A DNA stretch of 64,000 nt, from contig CADCXA010000065.1 of assembly GCA_902806565.1 (NCBI GenBank), positions 372,001-436,000 on the forward strand, written 5' to 3'. Positions within the stretch are counted from its first letter, which is position 1, and each line of letters opens with the position of its first letter. The notes beneath the pieces are model-generated. The model saw only the letters and a program-made list of their open reading frames with translations. It had not been told where the DNA came from and did not search any database. Source of the stretch: Hypoxylon rubiginosum. Its lineage: Eukaryota; Ascomycota; Sordariomycetes; Xylariales; Hypoxylaceae. Of the stretch, positions 10,936 to 23,800 are shown piece after piece. The position numbers and the translations under genes are program-made.

Positions 10936-13900
10936 GTTGACGAAGTGTCTCTTTTGTAAAGTGGATGTATATATAGTAGATGTTGACTTTAATAAAGGAC
11001 TAGGCCTTGGAAGAACTGATCAAGTTCGAGAAGCGAGGAGTTTGAGAGTAGAGATTGGTCTTTAGGGAGCGGTTGATTTGAGAACACTCAAAGTTTAAGT
11101 TGAGAGGAGTCGTAGAGGAGACGACGAGACAGATATATATACTATTTTGTGAAGCGGGTGTGAAGCGGGCAAGGAAACCGAATCCCGCGACTAGTATGTC
11201 CGTGCATAAGCCTTGGATGTAGATACATACCTTCGGGTAGTGTTAAGTTGGACCCCTGATCTGCACTGACAGATAGTTACTTAGCTACCGAGCTATCTCA
11301 TAAGCTCCAGTGATAACACCTAGGCCGTAATACTAAATCGCACCGGTGAGTTATTTTGTGTCGAAACGCAGGCCAACGCTTTCGGAAATAGCCTCTCTCC
11401 AGTGGGTATCCTGGGGCTCGAAGGGGCTCCGCTCGAGCAGCCACTTACTTCGCGGCGTACCACATACGTGTGTAAGTCGGGTGGGCATGGGGTACATGGA
11501 TGTGAGAATGTGAGAATGTGGAATGTGGAAGCTTCCCCAAGTCGTCGGTATATCCTGGTAAGACCACAATGTCCAAAGATCCAAAGGATAACCACAACCA
11601 TCATTTGTGGGTTCTACATAGTAGGAGCAGTTACGGCGCTCAGAAACTGTCAGACCGCCTACCGCACGCTCTATGCGAGATGTCTATAACTAGACGGTTG
11701 CCAGAAGTGTCACGCGACAAGTGTGAAGGTCATGCATGATGCAACCTTCTCGCCCTGCACTTTTTGGTATCGAGGCCCGTCAGAAGGGTCGGCGACAGGT
11801 CGTGATACGCCCACGCCCACACCATCGATAAGGCGGCATGTACACGGTCTTTGGTACGGCCGAGGGTGCGTGGGATAATCACGATCGCTAGAGTTGGTAA
11901 TATAATAGGTCCCGCTATAGAGAAAGACTAAGACTAAGTCTCTAATCTACCTACCTCACCAGTAGATGAAGAAAATGTATCTAAATTGTCTCAGACTACG
12001 GCCTAATTTTTACGGAGGGTGTTGGTCGTCAGCCATCGAAAGTTCCTCCTCACGAAGACGCCTCCAAGAGCAACGCATAACCGAAGTCAATGCTACATGT
12101 ATAGAGACCAGACTCGTAGAAAAGAAGGTTCGTAGGGCGTTATGATCTTGCTTCGGATCTAACTTAACATGCTGATGGTGCTGATGGTGCTGATGGTGCT
12201 GATGGTGCTGATGGTGCTGGAGAAAGTCTCCTTGGCAGGTACAGACAAGCTCACCGTCAGACCGTTGTCCCTCCTTCAAACCCCCCTGACTCCCCTTCAA
12301 GTCTCTTTCTAGAAAAGCCTCAAGTTCTGTAGATCGCCTGCAGTGTCCACCATTTCCATCGCACAATCGGGATGATCTCACCGGCCTGCGGTTCTTCTGC
12401 GTCTTCTTGCGTCTTGCTTGACCCTCCAGACCCTCTCAAGCCTCCCCTGGCCTCCCCACCAGCAACTCATCAAGACCCAGTACGCCGCTGACCCTTGACC
12501 CTGCGAGCGATTTCCCTAAACAGTACAGCCGGCACACGATGATTGGATGGCATGTCTCAGAGGGAACAGAGTCTAGCCTCACTAGGATTAGATAAGTACC
12601 CGACTATCGGGGCTATCCGACATCTCCGTGATATTGCCGCACCAACATCCCTGAAACGAATGAAGAGATGACAAATTTCGGTGAACGATTCGAGTTTGCA
12701 GTTTGCTTCGTTGTCGTCTAGATGCTAGAGCCTAGATGCTAGATGCTATCTCCAGATACGTTACTCGTAATTCCTTCCCCGGCTCACTGTTGATGTTGTT
12801 CAATTAAGATGTTGACGAGGCTAAACTGCATAGATTAATTTTCTCCTGCGTCGCATCTCGGGCTGACGGCCTAGACCGTGGCCGATGGTGGATGATATCA
12901 TGACCTGGATCGGGCCCTAAAGTAGGCGAGCCTGCGAAGGGAATTCAGACTGTCAGTTGAGATATTATCCAAGCAGCAAAAGAGTTTGATAAAGAGTTGA
13001 AGCTATTCCTCTAAGGTGACACCCAAGCTGATAAGGTGGTCTAGCTTTTCAGCCCGTGGCGTTTCTGTTTCATCTCAATCTCTTTGCAAAGGACCGCGGT
13101 ACAGTTGCCTTTGCGGCATTTCCTAAAAATAGCGATCCAACCACGATCTGGAAGCCTGTGAACCAGAAGGGTGAACTCGAGGGGTGAACCCCGGATGACA
13201 TTCCTCGCGTGGTTCGTCGACATGATTTACGACATGTGAGCAGTCATTCATATTGGCTCGATCGGTACCAAGGTCGTTATTATCGGCGAAAGTGCTTCGA
13301 TTTAGGAGCTGTCAGCTGGCGAGAGAAGCTGCGTTGCTTACCTAGGTATGCACCCCGTAGGCTATTGAGAGGCAATATGCAACATATTCGGCGCTGCGAC
13401 CAAAAGTCAAGATTCTATTGATCTTACTTACATATCTACCCAGGTAGGTAACCGACGTTGAGCAAGACTGGCCTACCCCAAAGCTGGTGGTTCGATACTT
13501 ACGTTTGGGGATGTGGGATGCCAGTAAGTATGCCAACATGCCGGAAAATAATCCATGAACTTCGCGGCAATGCAGGTAGGCCAAGGATATCTGACTACCT
13601 GGTCCGGGGAGAACACTTACTATTCCGCTCCTTTTCCAAATTACGGAAAACGGACACCGTATCCGAGATGGCAAATTCCTAGAGCGGCCAGCCCTTTCTG
13701 CTATTTTTTTCTTTTTGGAAGGGTGATATATTCAACATCTCACGGGTCAAAACTGTTACTGTCGATACGCATACGCCGGTGTTATCTGTATGGACACTGA
13801 CAGCATACACGATACACTTATTCGAGTCATTGGTGGCTTAAAAGGCCAAAAAAATTATAGTCTAACAATCTTTCATAATAATATGACAGAGGAGTCGTGA

Positions 13901-14925
13901 TTTGCCACCCATGTGAAACCCAACTCCAACATCTTCAGAGTGTACGATAAGCTGCAATTCACGAGATAACGTGAACAGAGACAATGCCGAACACCGGAAA
14001 ACATGATAGTGGCGATCTACTCATCTCACTTCTATCCTCTCACATTGCTCAAGCGTGTAGCTCAACCCCCATACTCTACATCTGCAAACATCCGCCATAT
14101 CTTACTGAATTCTGCCTTGTTTCTTCGCCTCCTTTCTCTCCTATCCGCCCTCGCCAAGAGATCATCTGCGTATCTGCCAGTTCCTATCTGAGAAAATGCC
14201 TCAAGGATCACGCATAACGAGGACGGGATGGCATCCTGTGGCGCTTCTTTATATAATACCTCTAGCATGGATAGTGCAGGTGAACTCGGCACGGCAATGC
14301 AATAGGTTGCAAATCTCTGGTGCCTAGGCTAGGTATTGATATTGATCGTAGGCAGTACAAGTACATATAACCCTTACAGCTGACAGGTATAGCAAATTTT
14401 GATACTCGCTCGGATTGTAAGATTCTGCCTCTTGAATCAGGTTTGGTCACGGTGGAAAGTACATAAGTGACCTGACTGTAGCTTGTATATGGTACGGGAC
14501 CGATCCAAGATCGTGTCAACGCACTCCCAGTGGCAAAGACGAGTAACATCAGGCGATAATAAACCCAAGGGTTTCTCCTATAGTATAGAGCAGGAAGCTA
14601 TACTCTAAGTAAGGCTCGGCACGTATAGCTCTAGGGAGTCTGAGGTTGAAATGTGCTCCAGGAAAACAATATAGTCCGAACAGGAGGCGTTCCTACTGGT
14701 TCAAGTTTCGTAATAAATTCAACATAGAAAAGGAATAGCGATTTTTACGCTTCTGTTATCATAATGCTCATTTCATTGAATCTAATCTCCGCCTCAACTC
14801 AATTCCAGTCATGCAAAAAATCGATCCCATTGTTGTACACTCTACAGCGGGACTGCCCAGCTCTCTCTAACGGACGCCATTACGTATGGATGGTGGAGAA
14901 GGAGGAGATTGAGAATGGTTGGTAT
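10936..14925. other. Gene-poor 4-kb stretch
   Basis: Apart from the promoter of the small gene ending at 10935 and a 9-bp tandem repeat near 12.2 kb, I see no supported gene. Frames of 60-120 codons occur on both strands but have no recognisable motif, mixed codon use and no good splice partners. The final 150 nt or so before 14926 are 3' sequence of the IDH gene. Confidence 0.35.
12171..12219. repeat. 9-bp minisatellite (GCTGATGGT)
   Basis: Five to six perfect tandem copies of a 9-nt unit. On the minus strand it would read as a His-His-Gln repeat, but the surrounding frame is not convincing as a gene. Confidence 0.85.
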
Positions 14926-16378
14926 CTACAGCTTGGAAATGATGGCACCCGCGAACTCGTGAGTCTTCGCCTTTCCGCCCAGGTCGCCCGTCAGCGCCTT
15001 TCCTTCCGCTAGGGTGTCGAAAGTGGCCTTCTCGATCCTGTCGGCATAGTCGGTGAGGCCCATGTGCCTCAGCATCATCATGGAGCTGAGAAGCAGGGCG
15101 GTGGGGTTGGCCAGACCCTTGCCAGCAATGTCGGGCGCGGATCCGTGCACGGCCTCGAAGATGGAGCACTCGTCACCGATATTTCCGGACGGCGTAAGAC
15201 CCAGACCGCCAATCAGACCGGCGCACATGTCGGAAAGGATGTCACCGTACAGGTTGGGCATGACGAGGACCTTGTCGTTGTACGGCAGAGGGTCGGTGAC
15301 CATCTTCAAGCAAGTGTTGTCCAGAAGCTCGGCATCGAATTCAATGCCGGGGAAGTCCTTGGCTACGTCACGGGCGGTCTTCAGGAAGAGACCGTCGGAC
15401 ATCTTCATAATAGTGGCCTTGTGGACCACGCGGACCTTCTTGCGACCAATCTCCTCGGCCTGTTGGAAAGCGAATCGTAGGACGCGCTCGCTAGCCTCGC
15501 GGGTAATGAGCTTGATGCTCTGCACCACACCATCGACCACAACGTGCTCAATGCCTGAGTATTCGCCCTCGGTGTTCTCTCGGATTAGGACGGTATCGAC
15601 ATTGTCGTAGGGAGTCTTGAAGCCAGCGACGGATCGGCAGGGTCGCAAGTTGGCAAAGAGGTTGAAGGTTCGTCGGAGAGTAAGGTTAAGGGAAACATGG
15701 CCCTTGCCAACGGGGGTCTAGGCCAAGTTAGCTTGCAATCATGCGCAGAGACACTCGATGATAGACCTACAGCGAGAGGACCCTTGAGGGCAACCTTGTT
15801 TTTTTGGATGCTCTCAATGGTCTCGGGAGGAATGGTGGTCTTTCCATCTACCAATCTCGGCGTGACATCAACAGGTTCCCAGCTAATAGGTGTCTAAGAA
15901 GTCTTAGCAATTGACAATCCGGGCCTTGAATGATCGCTGTAAACGAACCTGGGCGGCCTCGAAGATATCCTTGACAGCTTTCGAAATCTCAGGTCCAATA
16001 CCATCACCCTCAATAATGCTAACTAGGTATCGTCCCTATAGTGCAACCCGTTAGTGATTTTGTCTAGACACGCGACAATGGGCTAGTCGGCGCTATAATT
16101 GAGTGATTTTCCTCGGCTGGATTTCGGGTAGGTAGAAGTCGCAGAAAATAATCGTAACACATACATCGGAACCCTTCGTACCGGTGAACTTGGCGACTTT
16201 GTCGGAGTAGAATCTTCGGTTCTAATGAATGTCGGGTTGGTTAGCGACGGTGGTCATGGAGGGCCAAAGCTCTTCGCACTCGGGTGCCCACCTGGAAAGA
16301 TAGAGATGCGGCAGCTCGGGGAGCCGCGGCTAGGCATTGGCGGCGCAGAGGCGCGGCAACCGCTCGAATGGTCAGCAT
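14926..16378 (-). CDS. idh2: Isocitrate dehydrogenase [NAD] subunit 2, mitochondrial
   Basis: Five exons: 16378-16292, 16221-16165, 16035-15949, 15893-15771 and 15717-14926. All exons are whole codons (phase-0 introns) and give 381 residues. Residues 1-35 or so are Arg/Ala-rich without acids ([20 protein letters not shown]), a mitochondrial targeting peptide, followed by [12 protein letters not shown]. The catalytic-type core shows the metal-dependent decarboxylating dehydrogenase signature: EGDGIGPEI, then [13 protein letters not shown], and later [19 protein letters not shown] and the nucleotide-binding end segment [14 protein letters not shown]. The enzyme oxidises isocitrate to 2-oxoglutarate with NAD in the TCA cycle as a hetero-oligomer with Idh1. 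The Idh2 assignment rests on closeness to the catalytic subunit. Confidence 0.96.
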
Positions 16379-16963
16379 TATATAGAATTAAAGGGAGCGA
16401 ACGATCTAGTATGAGGGGGAGGCTCCAAAAGGAATAGAAATGCTGGCACGGATAGAAGAAGGTTGTCGTGGGAGTTCGCGAAAAGCGATTTTGAGGCTCG
16501 GGTGGTATCGGACGGACGGCTGTTGCATCTGCAAGATCTGATAACGACCTTGAGCCGAAACGGGATTTTTTTCACCATAGATTTGCCGATAAGCTACGTA
16601 ACATTTGGCTCTTTGGCTCTCAGGCTCTCTTCCTTGTGGCTTACCCAGTGGCTTGCAGGGAGCTATGCCTAAATGAGTTAAGTCGCATATTGCATAGTTG
16701 AAGTGAATCCACAAAAGGTACGTACCCCTTTTGGAGGCGTCTAAGCACGACAACCTTCGTTTGGTCCGTGATCTAATTAATAAATGTATGAATCCAATCC
16801 AGAAACCACCATAGCTCAGCACGCTCTGAGAGTGTGTAGCAGACAGCCAATACGACCAAGTAACATGCGATATTAACAACCTACACACCTCGACGGATGG
16901 GAAAGGCATAAATTACGGCACGTAGCCATAGACTACTGCCGAAAGGCATCCCTCGTAGTGGTC
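16379..16963. promoter_or_regulatory. Divergent promoter region between idh2 and sec5
   Basis: This 585-nt spacer separates two housekeeping genes read in opposite directions and should contain both promoters. A 167-codon minus-strand frame crosses it (16909-16406) but lacks any family resemblance and overlaps the IDH leader. Confidence 0.5.
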
Positions 16964-19900
16964 ATGGCCGACTTCGACAGAAATGTACTGGAATTCTACC
17001 AGCTATCTACGCCGTACCCCTCAGAATGGCCCGCAGAGAAGAACGATAAGAGCGACGAATCGGACAGCGAACAGGAGCAGAAGAAGCAAAAGATCAACCG
17101 CAGAAAGTCACGATACCAGGCACTTGAACGAGCCGTCAGCAACCGGGCTAGCATAGTCCAGGGATCCGAGAAGTCAGCTAATGGTGTGAGCAACTTGGTC
17201 CAGAAAGACGAACCCGACCCGTTAGGTACATCGGATAGCGTTGTGAGATCACTGAGGCAGTTGGGAGTACAAGTCCAAGATGATATCCGTTTACGTACGT
17301 TTCATAGAACCAATTAATTTTGCATGCTATATCCAAGCTTACCAATGCGCTCTCCAGGGAACCGCTTCCTCTTGTCCTCCACTAGCTTCTCGCCTGCCCT
17401 GTTCCTATCTCAGATGCATGCGACCGCCGATACCGAGTCCCTACTAAGCGGTCTCGATGTTCTATCTAGATCTATCGATCAAAAGTCCGAATCCCTAAAG
17501 GTCCTTGTCGAATCGCATTTCGAGAGGTTCGTACGGGCCAAAGCTACCATAGACAATGTCTACAAAGAGATGAAATACCGAGGAGCCGAACCTCCATCCT
17601 CGTCTCGCGCTCGCGCACACTCGCGACATGCTAGCAAGAGCAGTTTCAGAAACAGCAGTGGTGGCGCCGCTCTTGGAACCAACCCATTAGCGTCACCTCT
17701 CGCCAACGATAGTAGGAAGAAGAACGCGCTTATCAAAGAGAGTGACTACGGAGTGATGGGTATCAAAACACCTCTATTAGACGTGGCTGCTAAAGCCGAA
17801 GACGTCTGGGGCCCAGCACTTGGTGGTCGGGAGAAAGAGGAGAACCTGAAGACCGTATCGACTTCTCTTGACCGATATAAGGAATATATCGAGGCAAGCT
17901 CTAATATTGCCGATAGTATTAAGCGCAAGGACTATGAGGCATTGGTGGACGAGTACGTGCGTGCTCGGAGATTCGCGGACGAGACGCGTAGACTCGTTGA
18001 AGATTTAGGCTCAACTCCACCGAGCGAGACTCAGACGTACCAGATTCTACTTGCAGCTAGAATGTGGTACGACGTGGAAGAGCAAATCCAGCTTTTTAAA
18101 CGCGACGTGTGGAGAAAACTCACCTCGCTTCATACCGTATCGAAGGCGGAGGCCATGGCTGGACAGCCGCAGGACCAGCACATGGAACTAATTGGATTAT
18201 TGCTAGAACTTGGCGTGGATGACAATCCGATCTGGGTTTGGCTCTTGAGCCGATATGATTATCTCAAGGGAAAGATCTCGTCGACAGGCGAACGCGCAAA
18301 AGTCGAGATCGAAGTGCTCAGACGGCGTCTAGCGAGCGGTGAAAAACCAGCACCCCAAATGATGGCCACACATCTCCGAAACCTCGGCCGGCAGTCGGTT
18401 GAGAGTAAGGTCAATGGGCTGGATTCACCCGATGTTATCGAATTATGGGAGAAGATGCTCTCCTTCCTATCGAGTCTCTTATCTGCACAAGGTATTCTCG
18501 GGGAGGTCGTAGAATTTTGGCAAACGGTTGAGGGGTTCATCGATGGAAAGGCGCAAAAGTCATTACCAACAGGTTATAATGGCGAGTCTCGCGACCACCA
18601 TCGACTTTCGCAGCAGGGCACTGTAGATCTACAGAAAGGCACTACAGAGCTTGTTGATATGCTCCGTGCACACGTTTTCGAGTTCTTTGCCGGCGCACCT
18701 CCCGAAGATATCTCACTTCTTTTCTCCCCCTTGCCGCCTTCTCCTGGGACGCCGTCAGCAGGGTTGACACCCACGCGAGACCCTCGTTTCAATTTTGATG
18801 CGAATAACCTCCCTCCGCCATCGCCTAGGAAAGGGGAGACGTGGGAGAAATTTGCATTCTGGCCACCCACCTCCAATTCGGTCAGCGGTGTCCACTACTT
18901 GTCTAAGATGCTTACGTTGGTCGGTTCTGGCGCATCAGAGATGGCGAGCGTGGCTCCCGTTAGCCAAGGCGACGTGAAGCAGGTAGAATTGCTGAGAAAT
19001 TTAGTTGGTGCCGCGCGTGAGAGGTGTGTTAATGCGCTATGCGCTGCTTGGAATAAGGATGCCGAGAACATTAAGTATGTCGAGGATTGGAAGCGCTCTA
19101 AGGAGATGGGAGATGTCACGCGCATGCCGACGAGCTTTGCCTCGTTCGAAGGTGCGCTGCTCTCCGGAATGCAGAAGATCCTCTATATCCCAGAGGCCAT
19201 GGCTAAGTCAGGTGCCGGGGATATTATCCCTGCGCCGCCGACGAAGTTACTACAGTCGGTAAGGAGTCAATATGTTACGACGCTCTATAAAGCTCTTAGC
19301 GGAATGGTTGAAAATGCGGAGCGCGCTGTTAAGAAAGCGGACGATGAATGGACCACCGACGTGGATATGTCTATGAGATCCGGAGACGATAGAGCATCTC
19401 TAAATGTCGGCTCAGGGACCGTCGATCCTGGTGACAGAGTAAGTTCTTCTGAAAACGATTCGAAAGATCAGGCTAATACTCAGTTTCAGAACGTTCGTAT
19501 GCTATTAACACTTGGTAACCTTCATGCGCTGCGCACTAAAGTTGTGCCCAATTTGAACGGCCAATTTGAGAACGCGTTCTCCGTAAAGCTTACCGATGAA
19601 TCCAAGACCATCAAGGATGTACTCGGCCAGATCGATGCCCGTCTATTCCAGACGTACACCCGCCCGTCGCTTGACAGCCTGCGCAAGATTATCCGCGCCG
19701 GCCTCGCCGATCCCAAGTGGGCGCCCCCCAAACCCACCGAGGTCAAGCCGTACGTCTACGAAGCCCTGCTCACGCTCGTGCTGGTGCACACGCAAGTGTC
19801 GACGACGGCGCCGAGCATGACGCACCAGGTGCTCTCGTACCTCCTGGAGCAGATCAGCCGCGAGCTGCTGGACTGCCTCAAGGCGCGGCCCAAGTTCGAC

Positions 19901-20242
19901 CTCGGGGCGCTGATGCAGGCGACGCTGGACGTCGAGTTCTTCGCGCAGACGCTGAGCCAGTACACGACGGAGCGGGCGTCGGGGATCCAGGGCGAGGTCT
20001 ACTCGATGCTCGACTCCAAGACGGACAACCAGGCGCGGGCCCGGCTGCAGGACGAGCTCCCCGGGATGCGCGAGGTGCTCAAGAAGCTTAGGGAGCAGTC
20101 CCGGAGCGAGTTCGCGTGCTTTAAGCGGCCGCGCCGCGCCGGGTCCGCGGCGCCCTCGCAGTCGCAGTCGTTGTCGCTGTCCCAGGGGCAGGGGCAGGCG
20201 CAGGCGCCGGGGCAGACGCTCGAGCGGACCGCCACGGGCTAG
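16964..20242 (+). CDS. sec5: Exocyst complex component Sec5
   Basis: Two exons, 16964-17294 and 17358-20242, with a 63-nt intron; 1071 residues. I start at the ATG of MADFDRNVLEFYQL; the two codons before it begin with GTG, not ATG. Residues 1-110 are acidic/basic and disordered. The conserved Sec5 core starts at exon 2 (NRFLLSSTSFSPALFLSQMH) and continues with a coiled segment (SLLSGLDVLSRSIDQKSESLKVLVESHFERFVRAKATIDNVYKEMKYRG, about residues 127-175), the hallmark of the family. The rest is helical-bundle sequence. The final 35 residues are a Gln/Ser/Gly-rich tail. Sec5 belongs to the octameric exocyst that tethers secretory vesicles at hyphal tips and septa. Base composition rises to very GC-rich over the last 600 nt. 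Confidence 0.93.
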
Positions 20243-20898
20243 GCCCTCGTGCGCGAGCACCGCGACGGCGGGCGCAGGGTCGTGGGCGTACTGACGCCGC
20301 AGCGGTTCGTCCCTTCGAGGCACGCTATTCAGCTTCCCATCTTGTCGAACGACGACGACTACGTGCTAGAGTTCCAGCTCAGGGCGTGGATACTGCGAGA
20401 TAGCTTGTAGCTGTTGATGAGGCGGGGGGGGGTGTGTATAGGACAGTTGGGAGGGAGAGGGGTTGAGATGTTATGGGTGTGATTGTAACTCCCTATTCTT
20501 CCTCACAATGTTAATTGAAGATTCATCAGGCTTCATCGACCCCACAAGAGAGCATCAAGGCAACGTCACTACTGATGTCTCAGCCGGAGCAAAGTATAAT
20601 AACTTAAGTATTGAAAAGAGAGAAGTTGATACAGCTTTTTGAATTGTATATGCTTATACGTTATAAATTAATGGGTGCTCTTTGGAAATAATTGCTTATA
20701 TATTATGTCCGTGTTTTGAAATTAGGGGCCCTTTGACAAAGAATAGTAAATAGTACGGTCATAAGTGATGTCGACGCCATCGCTAATGGGACGACGAACC
20801 ATTTACTGTATATATGATGGATGCTTTTTGATACATACAGGTTGTTTCCCCTTATCTTCCTTGACTCAAGTGTCAAGTCTCCGAGTCGCCTTTCGGTT
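20243..20898. other. Convergent 3' intergenic region
   Basis: Between the 3' ends of sec5 and the NLR gene. AT-rich from about 20580, with a G run (20424-20433). No coding signal. Confidence 0.4.
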
Positions 20899-23800
20899 TC
20901 AATCTCCGGTGAATTGGATTTTTGGCAATTTTTCTTCTGGGAAAGAAAAGTTCAAGAGCCAAACTCGACCAGACCAGCAGCCGATTGCGATGGTCTGCGT
21001 GTGAACAGCTGAGCTATTAGGCCGGTATTCAGGAGGTAGCCAAAACAACTTCTCCTCGTTACAGATGATCCATTCCGCGCGAGAAGGTGTCACATGTCGC
21101 CTGTCATGGGCAGTCATACGAAGCCACTGAGAAAAAGTGGTAGGTGGCCGTCCGGTAGGTACTGATATGGGCAAATAATGTACCCTACCTTCGAAGTCTT
21201 TGGAAATAACCTGGCTTCCATCAGGCGAGAAAGCTATCGAAGTCGAAAGTTGGGGCGCTTGTAAGGTTTTGAAGCACTCGCCGGTTTTCGTGCTCCATAC
21301 CCACACATCAAAGCCTGAGGAAGATGCGAATAGGCTCCCATCAGGCGAAAAATTAATGTCCCTGACATAGCTTCTATGCTTTATAACCACCGTTAAGTCT
21401 GCGGCCATCATTATGTCCAATACCTTTACTGCCCCGTTGAATGAATTTATCGCTATCCGGTGGTTAGGTAAGAATGCCATTGAACAGAGGGCGTCGTCAC
21501 CCTCGAAGGTCGCTAAGCACACACTACTGGCTATGTCCCATACCTTTATTATAAGGTCGCTTGAGGCCGATGCTAGTTGACTCCCGTCGGATGAAAAGGT
21601 GACCAAATTTACAGAGTTTTTATGGCCTGTAAGGGTCTTTAAAAACGTACCCGTTGTTGTATCCCATATCTTTACTGTAGAGGAGTCGCTGTTTGAGCCC
21701 GACGCCAGCTGACTTCCGTCGGGTGAAAAGGCGACTGGACGAACATATGACCTATAGCCTGTAAAGGCTACTACACACGCGCCCGTTCTTATGTCCCACA
21801 CCTTTATTGCTTCGTTGCTTGGGAGCAGCACTAACAAGCTCCCAGTGGGCGAAAGGGTGGGCGAAAGGGTGACCGACCCCACATAGCCGTCCGTAATGGT
21901 TTGTAAAGGTTGATTTGCATGCGCCTGTTCGCATGTCCCATATCTTTGCCGTCCCATCAAGTGAGGCTGACGATAGAGAATTTCCGTCAGGTGAAAAGGC
22001 GACCGATTCAACAGACCTTCCATAGCCTGTAAGGACTGCTTCACATGCACCTGTTTCCATGTTCCATACCCTCACCGTTTTATCATACGAGCCTGACGCT
22101 AGTAAGTTCCCGTTGGGCGAAAAGGCGACTGATTCAACGCCATATTCATGGCCTGTGAGAGTTGATAGACACGCACCCGTCGTTGTATCCCATAACTTCA
22201 CTGTGAAGTCTTGCGAGCCCGACGCCAAGCGGTTCCCGTCAGGCGAAAGAGCTAATGACATGACCTCTTTGCTGTGGCCTGCGAATGTCATCACACACGC
22301 GCTCCATTGATCTTCGACAGCCGGTTTTAAAGACAGCCACGAAGGTTTCTCAACTTTAAATAATTCTCGTATTAGACTCTGGCAAGGGGTAAAAAAAAGC
22401 GCCGACGCATATACCTGCAGTGGACTGCTCTCGATCGCCAGCATGTTATGTCGGATAAACCGGTATGCGTCGTGGATAAGCTTGCCAAGTTCCGTGGGTT
22501 TTCCCTGTCCCATATAGTTAAATAATATTTCATATAAATTTCATGATTGCAGCCTACCAGAACCAGTTCCTTCAATTTCGATATTGCTAAGACCCCTTGC
22601 GGCAGACTCTCGATGATACTAAGAGCTTCGAGCCAGTGAAGATAGTGCTCTCGTAGGAATCTGTAGACTATTCCATCATCTTGGAGGCTATTGTTCTGTA
22701 TCTGCTCGTTGGGTTGGCACTCCGCCAGGTGGTTAGCCCAGTAGACACACGAGTACCGCACGGCTGCTAACGGGTCGGGATCTGGCGGCGTGATTTGGGT
22801 TGGGGGTATCCCCCAGTTATCCATGTTGTAGATATCGCGTCGAAGGATTTGAGACATAAGTTTTAGCGATCTTTGACAAATGGTGTAGTGTCCGCCTCTC
22901 ATGCCCGAAAGGAATATCGTGCTGGCTGCGTTTCGTAGCAGATAGTCTTTTGCTGACTGATGTAAGAAGTAGATGATTCCTTCCCGAAGAATAAGAAACG
23001 AGCCGCAAAGTTTGACAATTTCTTCCAGGTCTTCTAGCTTCAAGCACTCTGGTGACTCAACAAGAGGTGCTAGTTCCTGTAAAGAAAGGGGTCGGTATAC
23101 GATTGACATGATGCCTACTATTTGCTTGCAAGATTCCGCATCGTAAGACTCTGTGATCTGACCCATCATCCGATCGTAGAGAGAATCAAGTCCAGCTCGG
23201 AACTCTTCCAGTTTGGCATACGTATGGCGTAGCCTAACTTTAGGATCTGCAAGTGCTTGACACACCAAGGCTACCCAAAGGAACGTACCGCGGGAATTCG
23301 ATACTAAGTAATTTTGGACATCCTCTTGCAATCCAATGCTGTACCTTTTCTGCTCGGCTAATTGGTCAACCTTATGTTGGATGTAGCGACGAACCGCTTC
23401 CGAGATGAACAACTCATTGAGTTCAAGGCATAGTGGCCTGATATGTTCTTTACCACTGTATAGTCGTTCCTCGATGTCTAGTCGGTTACGACTAGACACG
23501 ACCCATTTAACCCGGGAGGGGACAATGATCAGATCGAGAAGTAGTGGGAGATCCTTCTCGCACTCGTCAAGGGCGTCGACGACGAAGATAGCATCCGGAA
23601 AGCTGGGGTCCTGCAACATGTTCTCGAAGATATCGTGTAACGCAACCCATGCATTTACACCCTTGAACAATGCCTCGCCTGTGCGATTGTACACTTCCTC
23701 TAAGTGCGAGATGAGTGATAGTTGTTGGTTGACAAGGAGATAGATTAGACCGCGTAATACAGCCGTCGCATTGTTCAGCCGCGGATCGGTCGCTTGGCAG

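Noticed and set aside
12010..12381. Minus-strand frame with His-Gln repeats
   Set aside because: Its only feature is the 9-bp minisatellite; the flanks do not look coding.
15053..15610. Plus-strand frame of 185 codons opposite idh2
   Set aside because: Antisense shadow of the IDH2 last exon; no domain similarity.
16406..16909. Minus-strand frame of 167 codons between idh2 and sec5
   Set aside because: Overlaps the idh2 start and leader, has no recognisable domain, and lies where two promoters are expected.
19643..20323. Long minus-strand frame (226 codons) opposite the 3' end of sec5
   Set aside because: It is an antisense shadow of the very GC-rich sec5 3' end. Its Arg/Leu/Pro-rich product has no domain, and the plus frame is a known family.
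21752..22050. An intron bridging the two WD40 frames of the NLR
   Set aside because: The frames overlap and the WD repeats align right through the shift, so removing an intron would delete part of a repeat. A single extra base explains the data better.
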